Shown here: piece by piece, positions 9,130 to 17,432 of the stretch
Position numbering within the stretch: the first letter of the stretch is position 1
Layout: each line of letters begins with the position of its first letter
From: Sphingopyxis sp. H053
GTDB lineage: Bacteria; Pseudomonadota; Alphaproteobacteria; Sphingomonadales; Sphingomonadaceae
Direction: 5' to 3'
Assembly (NCBI RefSeq): GCF_001468225.1
Contig: NZ_LNRU01000011.1
Coordinates: forward strand, 62,001-126,000
Length of the DNA: 64,000 bases
Notes under the pieces: generated by a model
Databases searched by the model: none
What the model was told of the DNA's origin: nothing
Seen by the model: only the letters and a program-made list of their open reading frames with translations
Position numbers and translations under genes: made by a program

Positions 9130-10020
9130 ATGGAGTCGGAACAGCTCACTCTCGTAGCCAGAGAGGCGTCAGCACCCCAAAGGAAAGCAATTGTTTCTTT
9201 TGAAACAGTTTTTTCCTTCCTTATTTTATTGTTCATACCTGCCGCTATCCTGTGGGGCTGGTGGCATCGCGCGGAATTGCCGACGCCCGAGGATGGCCTT
9301 GGTTATGCGCTCGGGATCATCGGCGTGACGATGATGGCCATCCTCATGATCTATCCGCTCCGCAAAAGGCTGACCGGAGCAACATGGATGGGGTCGGTCG
9401 GCACCTGGTTTCGCATCCATATGCTGCTTGGCCTGCTCGGGCCGCTGGTCATTCTTTACCATGCGCGCTTTACCTGGGCGGCGACGAACAGCGGTGTCGC
9501 CCTGCTTGCCTTGCTGGTGGTCGTCGCGAGCGGGCTTTTCGGGCGCTTTCTATATGTCCATATCCATCGCGGATATTCGCAGCGAAAGCTGGAGGTTCGG
9601 GATTTTCTCGACGAACTTGGCGAATCGCGGCTCCTGCTCGACGCCGATGGCGACGCCGGTCACCTCATCGTCGGCTATCTTCGCGAGCTTGAGCGGCACG
9701 CCCTCGAAAAGCGGTCCAATCTGTTTCATGGCGCGTTCGCGGTTTTTTCGATCACGGCCCGGACATGGCTGTTCGCCTGGCGGCTCCGAGGTGTCGTGCG
9801 TGCCGAACTGGCACGGGAGGCTTCGCTTCCGGGCCAGCGGGCAACCGACAGCGAGGCGTTGATCGACCATCTGACGCGCTATCTGCAGTCGATCCGCGAC
9901 GTCGGCGGGTTCGCCTTCTACGACCGCCTGTTCCGGGCCTGGCATTATCTGCACGTGCCGCTGTTCCTGTTCCTCGCGATGACCGTGGCGCTGCACGTCC
10001 TCGCCGTCCATATGTACTGA
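9130..10020 (+). CDS. Membrane b-type cytochrome-like protein
   Basis: 296-residue integral membrane protein with five hydrophobic segments (about 25-45, 55-75, 96-114, 121-143, 274-294). Histidines lie in or next to the helices: H97 and H111 in the third, H144/H146 after the fourth, H272, H275, H289 and H294 in the last. This pattern suits two b hemes, as in ferric-reductase or cytochrome b-like quinol/electron transfer subunits. A cytoplasmic loop of about 125 residues separates helices four and five. The stop overlaps the start of the 21-heme gene (TGATG), so it is translationally coupled to it. I do not recognise a named family; heme binding is inferred. Confidence 0.65.
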   Translation: MESEQLTLVAREASAPQRKAIVSFETVFSFLILLFIPAAILWGWWHRAELPTPEDGLGYALGIIGVTMMAILMIYPLRKRLTGATWMGSVGTWFRIHMLLGLLGPLVILYHARFTWAATNSGVALLALLVVVASGLFGRFLYVHIHRGYSQRKLEVRDFLDELGESRLLLDADGDAGHLIVGYLRELERHALEKRSNLFHGAFAVFSITARTWLFAWRLRGVVRAELAREASLPGQRATDSEALIDHLTRYLQSIRDVGGFAFYDRLFRAWHYLHVPLFLFLAMTVALHVLAVHMY

Positions 10021-11627
10021 TGTCGCGGACCTCGGTCCTTGTCGGCGCGCTCGTGCTGCTGGCGATGATCGGGGGACTGTTCGCGTTGCGCCCGACGCTG
10101 GAGCGACTGGTCAGCCCCGGCCCGCTGCGCCCCGCGCATGCGAAGATCGAGGCGCGCTGCGGAGCCTGCCATTATTCCTTCACCCCGTCGGCCGAGAACG
10201 GCAAGTGCAAGGCATGCCATGCCGGCGTCGCCAACGACGTCCGCCTGCGCACCGGCTTTCACGGTCGCACGCCATCGGCCGCGAAACAGCAATGCCGTGC
10301 CTGCCATCTCGAGCATCAGGGCGCGGTCCAATTCGCCGCGAACCTCAGGGGCACCGGCTTCGACCATGGCAAAACCGATTTTCCGATCCACGGCAAGCAT
10401 CGCGGCGTCGCCTGCGCGAACTGCCACAAGTCCGGAACCAAGTTTCGTGCCGCGCCCGCTGCCTGCGTTGCCTGCCATGTCAAAGAGGATGTTCATAGCG
10501 GCCGCTTCGGCAAGAATTGCGCCAGCTGCCACAGCGAAAGCGGCTGGAAGATCATCCATAAGTTCGATCACGCGGCGACCGGCTTTCAATTGGTCGGCGC
10601 GCATCAGACGGCCGCATGCGCCGATTGCCATGTCGGCAATCGCTTCGCCGGGACGCCGAAACAGTGCGTCGCCTGCCACCTGGCGGACGATGTCCACAAG
10701 GGGCGCAACGGAACCGACTGTGCAAGCTGCCATTCGCAGCTGAGCTGGAAGGGCGCCCTGTTCGACCATGAACGGACGCGTTTTCCGCTCGTCGGCCAGC
10801 ATCGCACGGTTACCTGCACCGCCTGTCACGGCGCCCAGAACGATCGGCTGCGTCCACCGATGCAGTGCGCCGCCTGTCACCGCAAGGACGATGTCCATAA
10901 GGGCGTCAACGGCAGCAACTGCGCCACCTGCCATTCGCCCGCCAGCTGGAAAGGCGCGTTTTTCGATCACAACAAGGCGACGCGTTTTCCGCTGCTCGGG
11001 GCGCACAAGCGGGTGCGCTGCGCTACCTGCCACGTCAAACCTGTGCACAGCTTCAAACCATCGCGCGAATGCGCCGGGTGCCATGTCCGCCAGGATCCCC
11101 ATCAGGGCAAGCTCGGCCGAAATTGCGCGGCGTGCCACACGCAGGACCGCTGGCGGCCGGCGCCGGGCTTTCATCATGCCGCAACGCGCTTTCCGCTGAC
11201 CGGCGCCCACAGCCGCGTCGCGTGCGCCGATTGTCACCGGAATACGCAATTCCGCGCCGCAGGTGTCACATGCGCCAGTTGTCACGCCGACATTGCGCAC
11301 AAGGGCCGGTTCGGCACGCCAGCGAGGTGCGAGACATGCCACACGACCGCGCGCTGGACCGGCGCGCGGTTCAACCATGATCGCACGGGTTTTTCGCTGA
11401 CCGGCCGCCATGCCCGGCTCGCCTGCAACAGCTGCCACACCAGGCCCGCGACGACCGCGCGGCTGCCGGTGGGCTGTTACGGCTGCCACAAGGCTGACGA
11501 TCATCACGAAGGCCGCTTCGGCACGAAATGCGAAACCTGCCATGTCGGGGGCGACAGCTTCAAGACGGTGCGCGTCCCCGCGAACGCGCGCCGCCATCCG
11601 GATTTCGACGGGAGGCACCTGCGATGA
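10020..11627 (+). CDS. 21-heme c-type cytochrome
   Basis: 535-residue protein with an N-terminal hydrophobic signal or anchor (about 5-23) and then 21 CXXCH heme motifs. The motifs fall into seven modules of three. A typical module reads: [FPLxGxH..CxxCH], [CxxCHxxDDVHKG], [GxxCxxCHSxxSWKG], then FDH. Extra conserved His residues (VHKG, FDH, GAH) could be distal ligands, giving low-potential bis-His hemes. It acts in the periplasm, anchored or exported. Its ATG overlaps the membrane cytochrome stop, and its stop overlaps the 5-heme gene start (ATGA). Inferred as the electron wire of a trans-envelope chain. Confidence 0.88.
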   Translation: MSRTSVLVGALVLLAMIGGLFALRPTLERLVSPGPLRPAHAKIEARCGACHYSFTPSAENGKCKACHAGVANDVRLRTGFHGRTPSAAKQQCRACHLEHQGAVQFAANLRGTGFDHGKTDFPIHGKHRGVACANCHKSGTKFRAAPAACVACHVKEDVHSGRFGKNCASCHSESGWKIIHKFDHAATGFQLVGAHQTAACADCHVGNRFAGTPKQCVACHLADDVHKGRNGTDCASCHSQLSWKGALFDHERTRFPLVGQHRTVTCTACHGAQNDRLRPPMQCAACHRKDDVHKGVNGSNCATCHSPASWKGAFFDHNKATRFPLLGAHKRVRCATCHVKPVHSFKPSRECAGCHVRQDPHQGKLGRNCAACHTQDRWRPAPGFHHAATRFPLTGAHSRVACADCHRNTQFRAAGVTCASCHADIAHKGRFGTPARCETCHTTARWTGARFNHDRTGFSLTGRHARLACNSCHTRPATTARLPVGCYGCHKADDHHEGRFGTKCETCHVGGDSFKTVRVPANARRHPDFDGRHLR

Positions 11628-12091
11628 TCAAAGCCTGGATCGCCCTGCTGGGCTGCTTCCTTGTCGCCGCGCTGGCCGCGGCGGCGACGTCCGATCCGCC
11701 GCCGATCAAGGTCATCGACCGCTATGATCATATATCGACGGGGTTCGTGCTCGACGGGCGGCATGCCGAAATCGGCTGCGACACCTGCCACGCCAAGGCG
11801 GTGTTCCGCGGCACGCCGCGCACCTGCGCCGCCTGTCACAACAATGTCCGCGCCGAGGGCAAGACGTTCCGCCACATCCCCACGACCGATGCGTGCGTGT
11901 CGTGCCATACCACCAAGGACTGGCTGACCGCACGGTTCGACCACAGCGGCGTCGTGAGCAACTGCGTCAGCTGCCACAATAATTTCCAGGCACCCGGCAA
12001 GACCGCCAATCACCCGCCGACCGGCAATCAATGCCAGGATTGCCACCGGGCGATCCATTGGAACCAGTTGTTGCCGGGAGCGGCATCATGA
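11624..12091 (+). CDS. Penta-heme c-type cytochrome
   Basis: 155-residue protein with a signal peptide (hydrophobic 5-21, Ala-rich cleavage region) and five CXXCH motifs (CDTCH, CAACH, CVSCH, CVSCH, CQDCH). It is built from the same units as the 21-heme protein (YDH...GFVLDGRHAEIGCDTCH), so the two look like paralogues of different length. Both ends overlap neighbours by ATGA, placing it in one operon between the long cytochrome and the outer-membrane barrel. It probably passes electrons between them in the periplasm. Confidence 0.87.
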   Translation: MIKAWIALLGCFLVAALAAAATSDPPPIKVIDRYDHISTGFVLDGRHAEIGCDTCHAKAVFRGTPRTCAACHNNVRAEGKTFRHIPTTDACVSCHTTKDWLTARFDHSGVVSNCVSCHNNFQAPGKTANHPPTGNQCQDCHRAIHWNQLLPGAAS

Positions 12092-14244
12092 GCGCGCATG
12101 CCGCCTTCGAAGCCTTGCTCAAGATCGCACTCGCGCTGTTGCTGCTGTTTTGGGCGGGCAATGCCGGGGCACAGCGCGGCGGCGACAAGGTGTTGGCCGA
12201 CGCGAGCGCCGCGGGCACCATCGACTGCCCGACCGTGACGATCCATTTCACGGGCCCGATCCGTTACAGCGGCGCGGCCCCGACCGACCAGGGAATGGAC
12301 GTGCGGCTGCGGGTCGAGATGGTGCAGCCCGGCGTTCGACCTAACCGCGATTTCCTGCCCGTGCCGGGCGGTACGCCGCTGGTCCGCTCTATTGTCTACG
12401 AGGCCGACGCCGTCGGCGGACCGGTGCTCGCGATCACTTTTCGCACGCTCACCCGCTTCGAAATCGCCCTGGGACATGACTCGCAAAGCTTGGTGCTGTC
12501 GCTGCGCAACATCGCCCTTCAAGACGGCTGTCCGGTCGAGCAGGCGGCGGACGGCGCCGTCGCGCCGCTGGACGGCGACGAGTTGCGCCGCCTCCAGACC
12601 GTGGCCGAAGAGGCGGTGGCGGCGGGCCAATATGAAGCCGCCAGCGACGCGCTCGACCGCATCCTTGGCCAACGCGACACCGATTATGCCCCGCGCGCGC
12701 TGGAACTCAGCGGGATGATCCACGAACGCCGCGGCGAACGCGGGCCGGCGCGGCTGCGCTATGAGGAATATCTGCGGCGTTTTCCGGGCTCGCCGGGCGC
12801 CGACCGGGTCGGGCAGCGGCTGGCGGCGCTGGGCCGGGGTGGCGGGGGCGAGCCCGCACGGCCGCGCGTGGACGGGCGCGAATGGCGCACCACCTTCTCG
12901 GGCGGTCTTTCGCAATTTTATTCGCGCGACACCAGCCGCAATGTTTTCGTCGATGCGCGCCGGCGCGATCCGATCGAGGAGATCGACCGGCGCGTCAATA
13001 TCGACCAGCTGCTGACCGCAATCGATATCAACATGGCGACCACCAACGGCGAAACGCGGTTCAGCGCGCGCGCCGCCGGCAGCTATACGCTCGATTGGCG
13101 GCCGGTCACGCTTGTCGGCTCCTCGCGCAGTTCGGGCGACGACACCCAGCGCATCGCGGCGCTGTACATCGATACCCAGCATTATCGCCTTGGCCTTTCG
13201 GCGCGGATTGGGCGGCAGTCGCTGTTCGGTTCGGGCGTGTTCGGCCGGTTCGACGGCATCCGTGCGGGATGGGAGATCGATCCGTCGTGGACGCTCCACG
13301 CGCAGGCGGGGCGTCCGGTCTTTTCGACCCGCACCGACCGGATCGAGCGGGACCGACGTTTCTACGGTTTCACGCTGGGCTATGCGCCACGCGGCAAGCC
13401 GTTCGAGCTCAACGCCTATTGGTTCGACCAGAAAAGCGGCGGGCTGACCGACCGGCAGGCGGTGGGCCTAGAGGCGCGCTATGGCACGCCGGGCGTCGCT
13501 TTGTGGGGGCTGGTCGACTTCGACGTCGGCTTTGGCAAGCTCAGCCATGCCTTCCTGAACGCCACCGTGCCGCTGCGGAGCGGGGGCAGCGTGGGCGTGC
13601 AATTCGACCAGCAATATTATCCCCAGCTCTCGCTCACCAACAGCGTGATCGGCCAGTCAGTGCACCGCCTCGGCGAACTCAAGCAGCTGTTCACGCGCCA
13701 GACGCGGGAACAATGGGCGCGCGATCGATCGGCACGAACCCGCAGCCTGTCGGTGGTATATACCCAGCCGCTGACACCAAAATGGCAGGCCAATCTCGAT
13801 CTGGTCGTGTCGCGTACGGGCAGCACCCCGGCATCGGGCGGGGTCGATGCGATCGCGGGCAGCGGCACCGAAACTTATCTGGGCGCGCAGATGACTGGAA
13901 ACGGCATCGTCAGGAAAGGCGACACGCTCATTTTCGGGTTGCGTCATGCGCGGACGGCCCGTTTCAACATCATTTCGTTCGATTCGGCGGCGCGCTTTCC
14001 CGTGGGGCCGGTCAGCTTCGAGCCGCGATTCCGTTTCGCGCGGCGCACCGATCGCTTTGGCCCGGGTCACCAAAAAGCCTATCGCCCCAGCCTGCGCGTC
14101 ACTTACGCCGCGTCGACGAAGGTAGCGCTGGACGCCGAAATCGGCTTCACCTTCCTCGATCAACGATGGTCCGATGCGGCGTTCGTCGGCAAAAGCGAGG
14201 AGCGCGCGACGATCTTAAACCTTGGCTATCGTTTTTCGTTCTAG
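12088..14244 (+). CDS. TPR-containing outer-membrane beta-barrel protein
   Basis: 718 residues. Signal peptide 1-28 (hydrophobic run then AGNAGA-Q). An N-terminal domain of about 140 residues follows, then a short TPR-like helical region (about 170-255: AVAAGQYEAASDAL, then ERRGERGPARLRYEEYLRRFPGS). From about 266 to the end are alternating amphipathic strands rich in Tyr/Phe/Arg, and the chain ends in ...GYRFSF with terminal Phe, as outer-membrane barrels do. The start is set by ATGA overlap with the penta-heme gene. Sharing an operon with multiheme cytochromes recalls porin-cytochrome conduits (MtrAB type), but sequence resemblance to MtrB was not seen. Confidence 0.7.
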   Translation: MSAHAAFEALLKIALALLLLFWAGNAGAQRGGDKVLADASAAGTIDCPTVTIHFTGPIRYSGAAPTDQGMDVRLRVEMVQPGVRPNRDFLPVPGGTPLVRSIVYEADAVGGPVLAITFRTLTRFEIALGHDSQSLVLSLRNIALQDGCPVEQAADGAVAPLDGDELRRLQTVAEEAVAAGQYEAASDALDRILGQRDTDYAPRALELSGMIHERRGERGPARLRYEEYLRRFPGSPGADRVGQRLAALGRGGGGEPARPRVDGREWRTTFSGGLSQFYSRDTSRNVFVDARRRDPIEEIDRRVNIDQLLTAIDINMATTNGETRFSARAAGSYTLDWRPVTLVGSSRSSGDDTQRIAALYIDTQHYRLGLSARIGRQSLFGSGVFGRFDGIRAGWEIDPSWTLHAQAGRPVFSTRTDRIERDRRFYGFTLGYAPRGKPFELNAYWFDQKSGGLTDRQAVGLEARYGTPGVALWGLVDFDVGFGKLSHAFLNATVPLRSGGSVGVQFDQQYYPQLSLTNSVIGQSVHRLGELKQLFTRQTREQWARDRSARTRSLSVVYTQPLTPKWQANLDLVVSRTGSTPASGGVDAIAGSGTETYLGAQMTGNGIVRKGDTLIFGLRHARTARFNIISFDSAARFPVGPVSFEPRFRFARRTDRFGPGHQKAYRPSLRVTYAASTKVALDAEIGFTFLDQRWSDAAFVGKSEERATILNLGYRFSF

Positions 14245-14390
14245 CGGCGACGAATAATGGCGAGCGATGGCAGGCGAACATAGGCTGGCCGGCGTCTGCT
14301 TTTCACGACCTGCACCCAGAAGCCGACAGTCCGCTACCGGTCAATGAAGCTGATCCGCGAACGCCGGTTCACGCCAATCTGTCACGCCGC

Positions 14391-14525
14391 CTAGCAGTTG
14401 CCTTTAACCCCATCAGCACAGTCTGCAGCGGATTCAACGTCTTTTCCAGCTCCTTCAACTGTGTTGCAAGCAGACAGAAGCAACAGCGAGCTGCTAATAG
14501 CGAAAATTGTCAGAAGCTTTTTCAT
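14391..14525 (-). CDS. Entericidin-like small lipoprotein
   Basis: 44-residue lipoprotein: MKKLL start, hydrophobic run, lipobox LLSAC-N at residue 20, then the entericidin-type tail NTVEGAGKDVESA. Entericidins are small, cell-envelope-associated lipoproteins (antidote/toxin pair EcnA/EcnB in enterics), common as single genes in alphaproteobacteria with unclear role. The start is chosen at the Met preceded by GGAGAGAG; a longer in-frame Met lies 24 codons upstream but adds a basic stretch that would spoil the signal peptide. It stands alone, converging on the barrel gene. Confidence 0.8.
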   Translation of the reverse strand: MKKLLTIFAISSSLLLLSACNTVEGAGKDVESAADCADGVKGNC

Positions 14526-14871
14526 TCTCTCTCTCCGACGGCGAGGGCGAACCACCCTCCATTTGAGTTTCGATATTTTGACAACAGCTGTTCGCAACGA
14601 TCGTTCCGTTGCATCGGCGTCAAGCTGGCCGAAACGTTCAAAATGATCGCTAGGCTGGGGGAGAATGAAAAGATCGGATGATATATCTACGCTTGTCCGA
14701 CGTGAATATCCGGATGCCGAAATCCGGCACTTCGTCGCTTTTGCGAAAGCGGGGCGTAAGCCACAGGGGTTATTCTGGCAGGATCTGGGTTGGCATTGGC
14801 GGAGTTGGTTTTCACCTTTTCGGCTTAATATTAGTGGCTTATGTAAGAGATGCCGGCTCTGGCATTGAATG
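14526..14871. other. AT-richer gene-free stretch
   Basis: About 350 bases between the entericidin-like gene and the tRNA remnant, poorer in GC than the surroundings. Short frames exist (for example from 14665 and 14678), but their compositions look random and no domain is recognisable. The entericidin promoter must lie in its first part. Confidence 0.4.
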
Positions 14872-14935
14872 GCATAGCCTGTTAGTACCCGCTCCGAAGG
14901 CGGAGGCCGGGGGTTCGAACCCTCAGGATGCGCCA
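14872..14935 (+). pseudogene. Degenerate tRNA-Arg (CCG) copy
   Basis: About 64 bases resembling a tRNA-Arg with the D-arm mostly lost. A 5' GCAT faces a 3' ATGC before GCCA, the anticodon region CTCCGAAGGCGGAGGCC is followed by a GGGGGTTCGAACCC T-arm, and the 3' end is GCGCCA. One base is missing from the anticodon stem and the T-stem mispairs, so it cannot fold as a normal tRNA. It shares CTCCGAAGGC, GAGGCC and GGGGTTCGAA with the intact tRNA-Arg at 7069-7145. Possible right edge of an integrated element. Confidence 0.7.
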
Positions 14936-15000
14936 GATAGCTTCCTGCGGCCGCTGAGGCCGGGGATTTCGCGAGAGGCTCTCGGGGGGATTGGCGCCGG

Positions 15001-16197
15001 ATGTACGACCTGCTGGCCGGCCTGTCGGTGATCGAAGCTTCGTCCTTCGTCGCCTCTCCGACCGCCGGGCTTTATTGCGCGCAAATGGGCGCCGAGGTGA
15101 TCCGTGTTGATCAGATCGGCGGCGGCCCCGATTTTCGCCGCTGGCCGGTGACCGACGCCAATGATTCGCTCTATTGGGAAAATCTGAACCGCGCGAAAAA
15201 GTCGGTCGCGCTCGATCTGGCGCGGCCCGAGGGGCGCGAGCTGCTGCAGGCGCTGGTGCGCGCGACGGGGCAGTTCGTCACCAATTTTCCGGTCGGCGGC
15301 TTCCTGTCGCATGCAAAGCTGGCCGAAGGGCGCCCCGACCTCGTCACCATACGCGTGATGGGCTGGGCCGACGGGTCGCCCGCGCTCGACTATACGGTGA
15401 ACAACAGCGTCGGTTATCCGATGCTGACGGGTGCCGGTCCCGAACCGGTCAACCATGTACTGCCCGCGTGGGATCTGCTGACGGGCGCCTATGCCGCCTT
15501 TGCGCTGCTCGCGGCGATCCAGCGCCGCACCGTGACCGGCGAGGGCGGCGAGGTGCGCCTGCCGCTCTCCGACGTCGCGATCGGCACCGTCGCCAATCTC
15601 GGCGGGGTCGCCGAAATGCTCTATTCCGGCGCGAACCGCCCGCGCCTCGGCAACGCCGTCTATGGCCTGTTCGGGCGCGATTTTGTCACGGCGGACGGCC
15701 GGCGGACGATGATCGTCGTCGTCACGCCGCGCCAATGGGCCAATCTGGTCGCCGCGCTGGGCCTCGCCGAAGCGATCGCGGCGATCGAGGCGGCGCGCGG
15801 CGTGTCGTTCGCGACCGATGACGGGCTGCGTTTCACGCATCGCGATGCGCTCTATCCGCTGTTCGAGGCGGCCATAGCAAGCCGCGACCATGCCGACCTC
15901 GCCGCCGCGTTCGACGCGGGCGGCATCGTTCATTCGCCCTACCGCACGATGCACGATGCGGTGCAGGATCCGGCGCTGGTCGGCGACAATCCGATCTTCG
16001 GGCACGCCGACAATCCTAGCGGTTTCGCTTATCCCGCCGCGGGCGCCTTTGCGACATTGCCGCAGGCGGAACGCCAGCCGCCGCGCGCCGCACCGCGCAA
16101 CGGGCAGCATAGCGAGGAAATCCTGAGCGAGCGCCTGTCGCTTTCCTCGGGCGAGCTTGCCCGGCTGATCGATGCCGGTATCGTCGGTATCGCCTGA
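15001..16197 (+). CDS. CaiB/BaiF family III CoA-transferase, mesaconyl-CoA type
   Basis: 398-residue class III CoA-transferase. The N-terminus (MYDLLAGLSVIEASSFVASP, then DQIGGGPDFRRWPVT and SLYWENLNRAKKS) closely recalls 2-methylfumaryl-CoA isomerase (mesaconyl-CoA C1-C4 transferase, Mct) rather than formyl- or carnitine-CoA transferases. The likely catalytic Asp is in PAWDLLTGAYAAF. Gene order supports this reading: a methylsuccinyl-CoA dehydrogenase, which makes mesaconyl-C1-CoA, lies two genes downstream. A GGGGGGA ribosome-binding site precedes the ATG. Family certain, substrate inferred from recalled similarity and context. Confidence 0.75.
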   Translation: MYDLLAGLSVIEASSFVASPTAGLYCAQMGAEVIRVDQIGGGPDFRRWPVTDANDSLYWENLNRAKKSVALDLARPEGRELLQALVRATGQFVTNFPVGGFLSHAKLAEGRPDLVTIRVMGWADGSPALDYTVNNSVGYPMLTGAGPEPVNHVLPAWDLLTGAYAAFALLAAIQRRTVTGEGGEVRLPLSDVAIGTVANLGGVAEMLYSGANRPRLGNAVYGLFGRDFVTADGRRTMIVVVTPRQWANLVAALGLAEAIAAIEAARGVSFATDDGLRFTHRDALYPLFEAAIASRDHADLAAAFDAGGIVHSPYRTMHDAVQDPALVGDNPIFGHADNPSGFAYPAAGAFATLPQAERQPPRAAPRNGQHSEEILSERLSLSSGELARLIDAGIVGIA

Positions 16198-16215
16198 CCA
16201 TGGAGAAATGAAGAC

Positions 16216-17430
16216 ATGACCCTGCGCCGCGCCGCCATCGTCGCCCCGATCCGCACCGCCGTCGGCAAGTTCGGCGGTGCGCTGTCCTCGCTGACCGCGG
16301 GCGAATTGGGCGCGGTGATCCTGAAGGCGCTGGTCGAACGGACGAAGATCGACCCGTCGCGCGTCGACGACGTCGTCTTTTCGCAAGGTTACGGCAATGG
16401 CGAGGCACCGAGCATCGGCCACTGGTCGTGGCTCGCCGCCGGACTGCCGCTCGAAGTGCCGGGATATCAGCTCGATCGCCGCTGTGGGTCGGGGCTGCAG
16501 GCGGTGGTCAACGCCGCGATGATGGTCCAGACGGGCATGTCCGACGTCGTTGTCGCGGGAGGCGTCGAATCGATGTCGAACGTCGAACATTATTCGACCG
16601 ACATTCGTAAAGGGGTTCGCGCGGGCAACCTCACGCTCCACGATCGGCTGACGCGCGGGCGGCTGATGTCGCAGCCGGTCGAGCGCTTCGGCGTCATTTC
16701 GGGCATGATCGAGACCGCCGAAAATCTGGCCAAGGATTATGATATCGGCCGTGAGGCGTGCGACGCCTATGCGGTGCGCAGCCACCAGCGCGCCGCCGCG
16801 GCATGGGCCAACGGCCTGTTCGACGACGAGCTGGTCCCGGTATCGGTGCCGCAGAAAAAGAGCGATCTGGTGATCTTCGCGCACGACGAGGGATACCGCG
16901 CCGACGCGACGCTCGAAACTCTGGGCAAGCTGCGCCCGCTGGAAGGCGGCGTCGTCACCGCGGGCAATGCGAGCCAGCAGAATGACGCCGCGGCGGCATG
17001 CCTTGTCGTCGCCGAGGACAAGCTCGACGAACTCGGGCTCACGCCCATAGCCTGGTATCACAGCTCGGCGGCGGCGGGCTGCGATCCGAGCCGCATGGGC
17101 ATCGGGCCGGTGCCCGCGGTCGAGCGGCTGTTCGCGCGGGGTGGCCTTGGCTGGGGCGATATCGATCTTGTCGAATTGAACGAAGCCTTTGCGCCGCAGG
17201 TGCTCGCGGTGCTCAAGGGCTGGGGCTGGTCAGACGATGACAGCCGGAATGAGATCCTCAACGTCAACGGCTCGGGCATCTCGCTCGGTCACCCGATCGG
17301 CGCGACGGGTGGGCGCATCCTCGCGAACCTCACGCGTGAACTGGTGCGCCGCGAAGGGCGCTACGGACTCGAGACGATGTGCATTGGCGGCGGGCAGGGC
17401 ATCGCCGCGATCTTCGAGCGCGCTGCCTGA
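16216..17430 (+). CDS. Acetyl-CoA C-acetyltransferase (thiolase)
   Basis: 404-residue thiolase. The nucleophile Cys90 lies in DRRCGSGLQA, the second domain has NVNGSGISLGHPIGATGGR (general-base His), and the C-terminal proton-shuttle Cys is in MCIGGGQG. Such enzymes condense or cleave acetoacetyl-CoA or 3-ketoacyl-CoA in the cytoplasm. It lies 18 bases after the CoA-transferase gene and 2 bases before the acyl-CoA dehydrogenase gene, so all three are one operon. Whether it runs in synthesis or degradation cannot be told from sequence. Confidence 0.9.
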   Translation: MTLRRAAIVAPIRTAVGKFGGALSSLTAGELGAVILKALVERTKIDPSRVDDVVFSQGYGNGEAPSIGHWSWLAAGLPLEVPGYQLDRRCGSGLQAVVNAAMMVQTGMSDVVVAGGVESMSNVEHYSTDIRKGVRAGNLTLHDRLTRGRLMSQPVERFGVISGMIETAENLAKDYDIGREACDAYAVRSHQRAAAAWANGLFDDELVPVSVPQKKSDLVIFAHDEGYRADATLETLGKLRPLEGGVVTAGNASQQNDAAAACLVVAEDKLDELGLTPIAWYHSSAAAGCDPSRMGIGPVPAVERLFARGGLGWGDIDLVELNEAFAPQVLAVLKGWGWSDDDSRNEILNVNGSGISLGHPIGATGGRILANLTRELVRREGRYGLETMCIGGGQGIAAIFERAA

Positions 17431-17432
17431 GC

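Noticed and set aside
9945-11618. 557-codon frame antisense to the 21-heme gene
   Set aside because: Antisense of repeated CXXCH coding (GAG/GGC-rich codons keep the frame open); no start signal or domain.
14665-14868. Possible 67-residue gene before the tRNA relic
   Set aside because: GGAG is only one base from the ATG, composition looks non-coding, no recognisable family.
14872-14935. Second functional tRNA-Arg
   Set aside because: D-arm largely missing, one base lost in the anticodon stem and mispaired T-stem.
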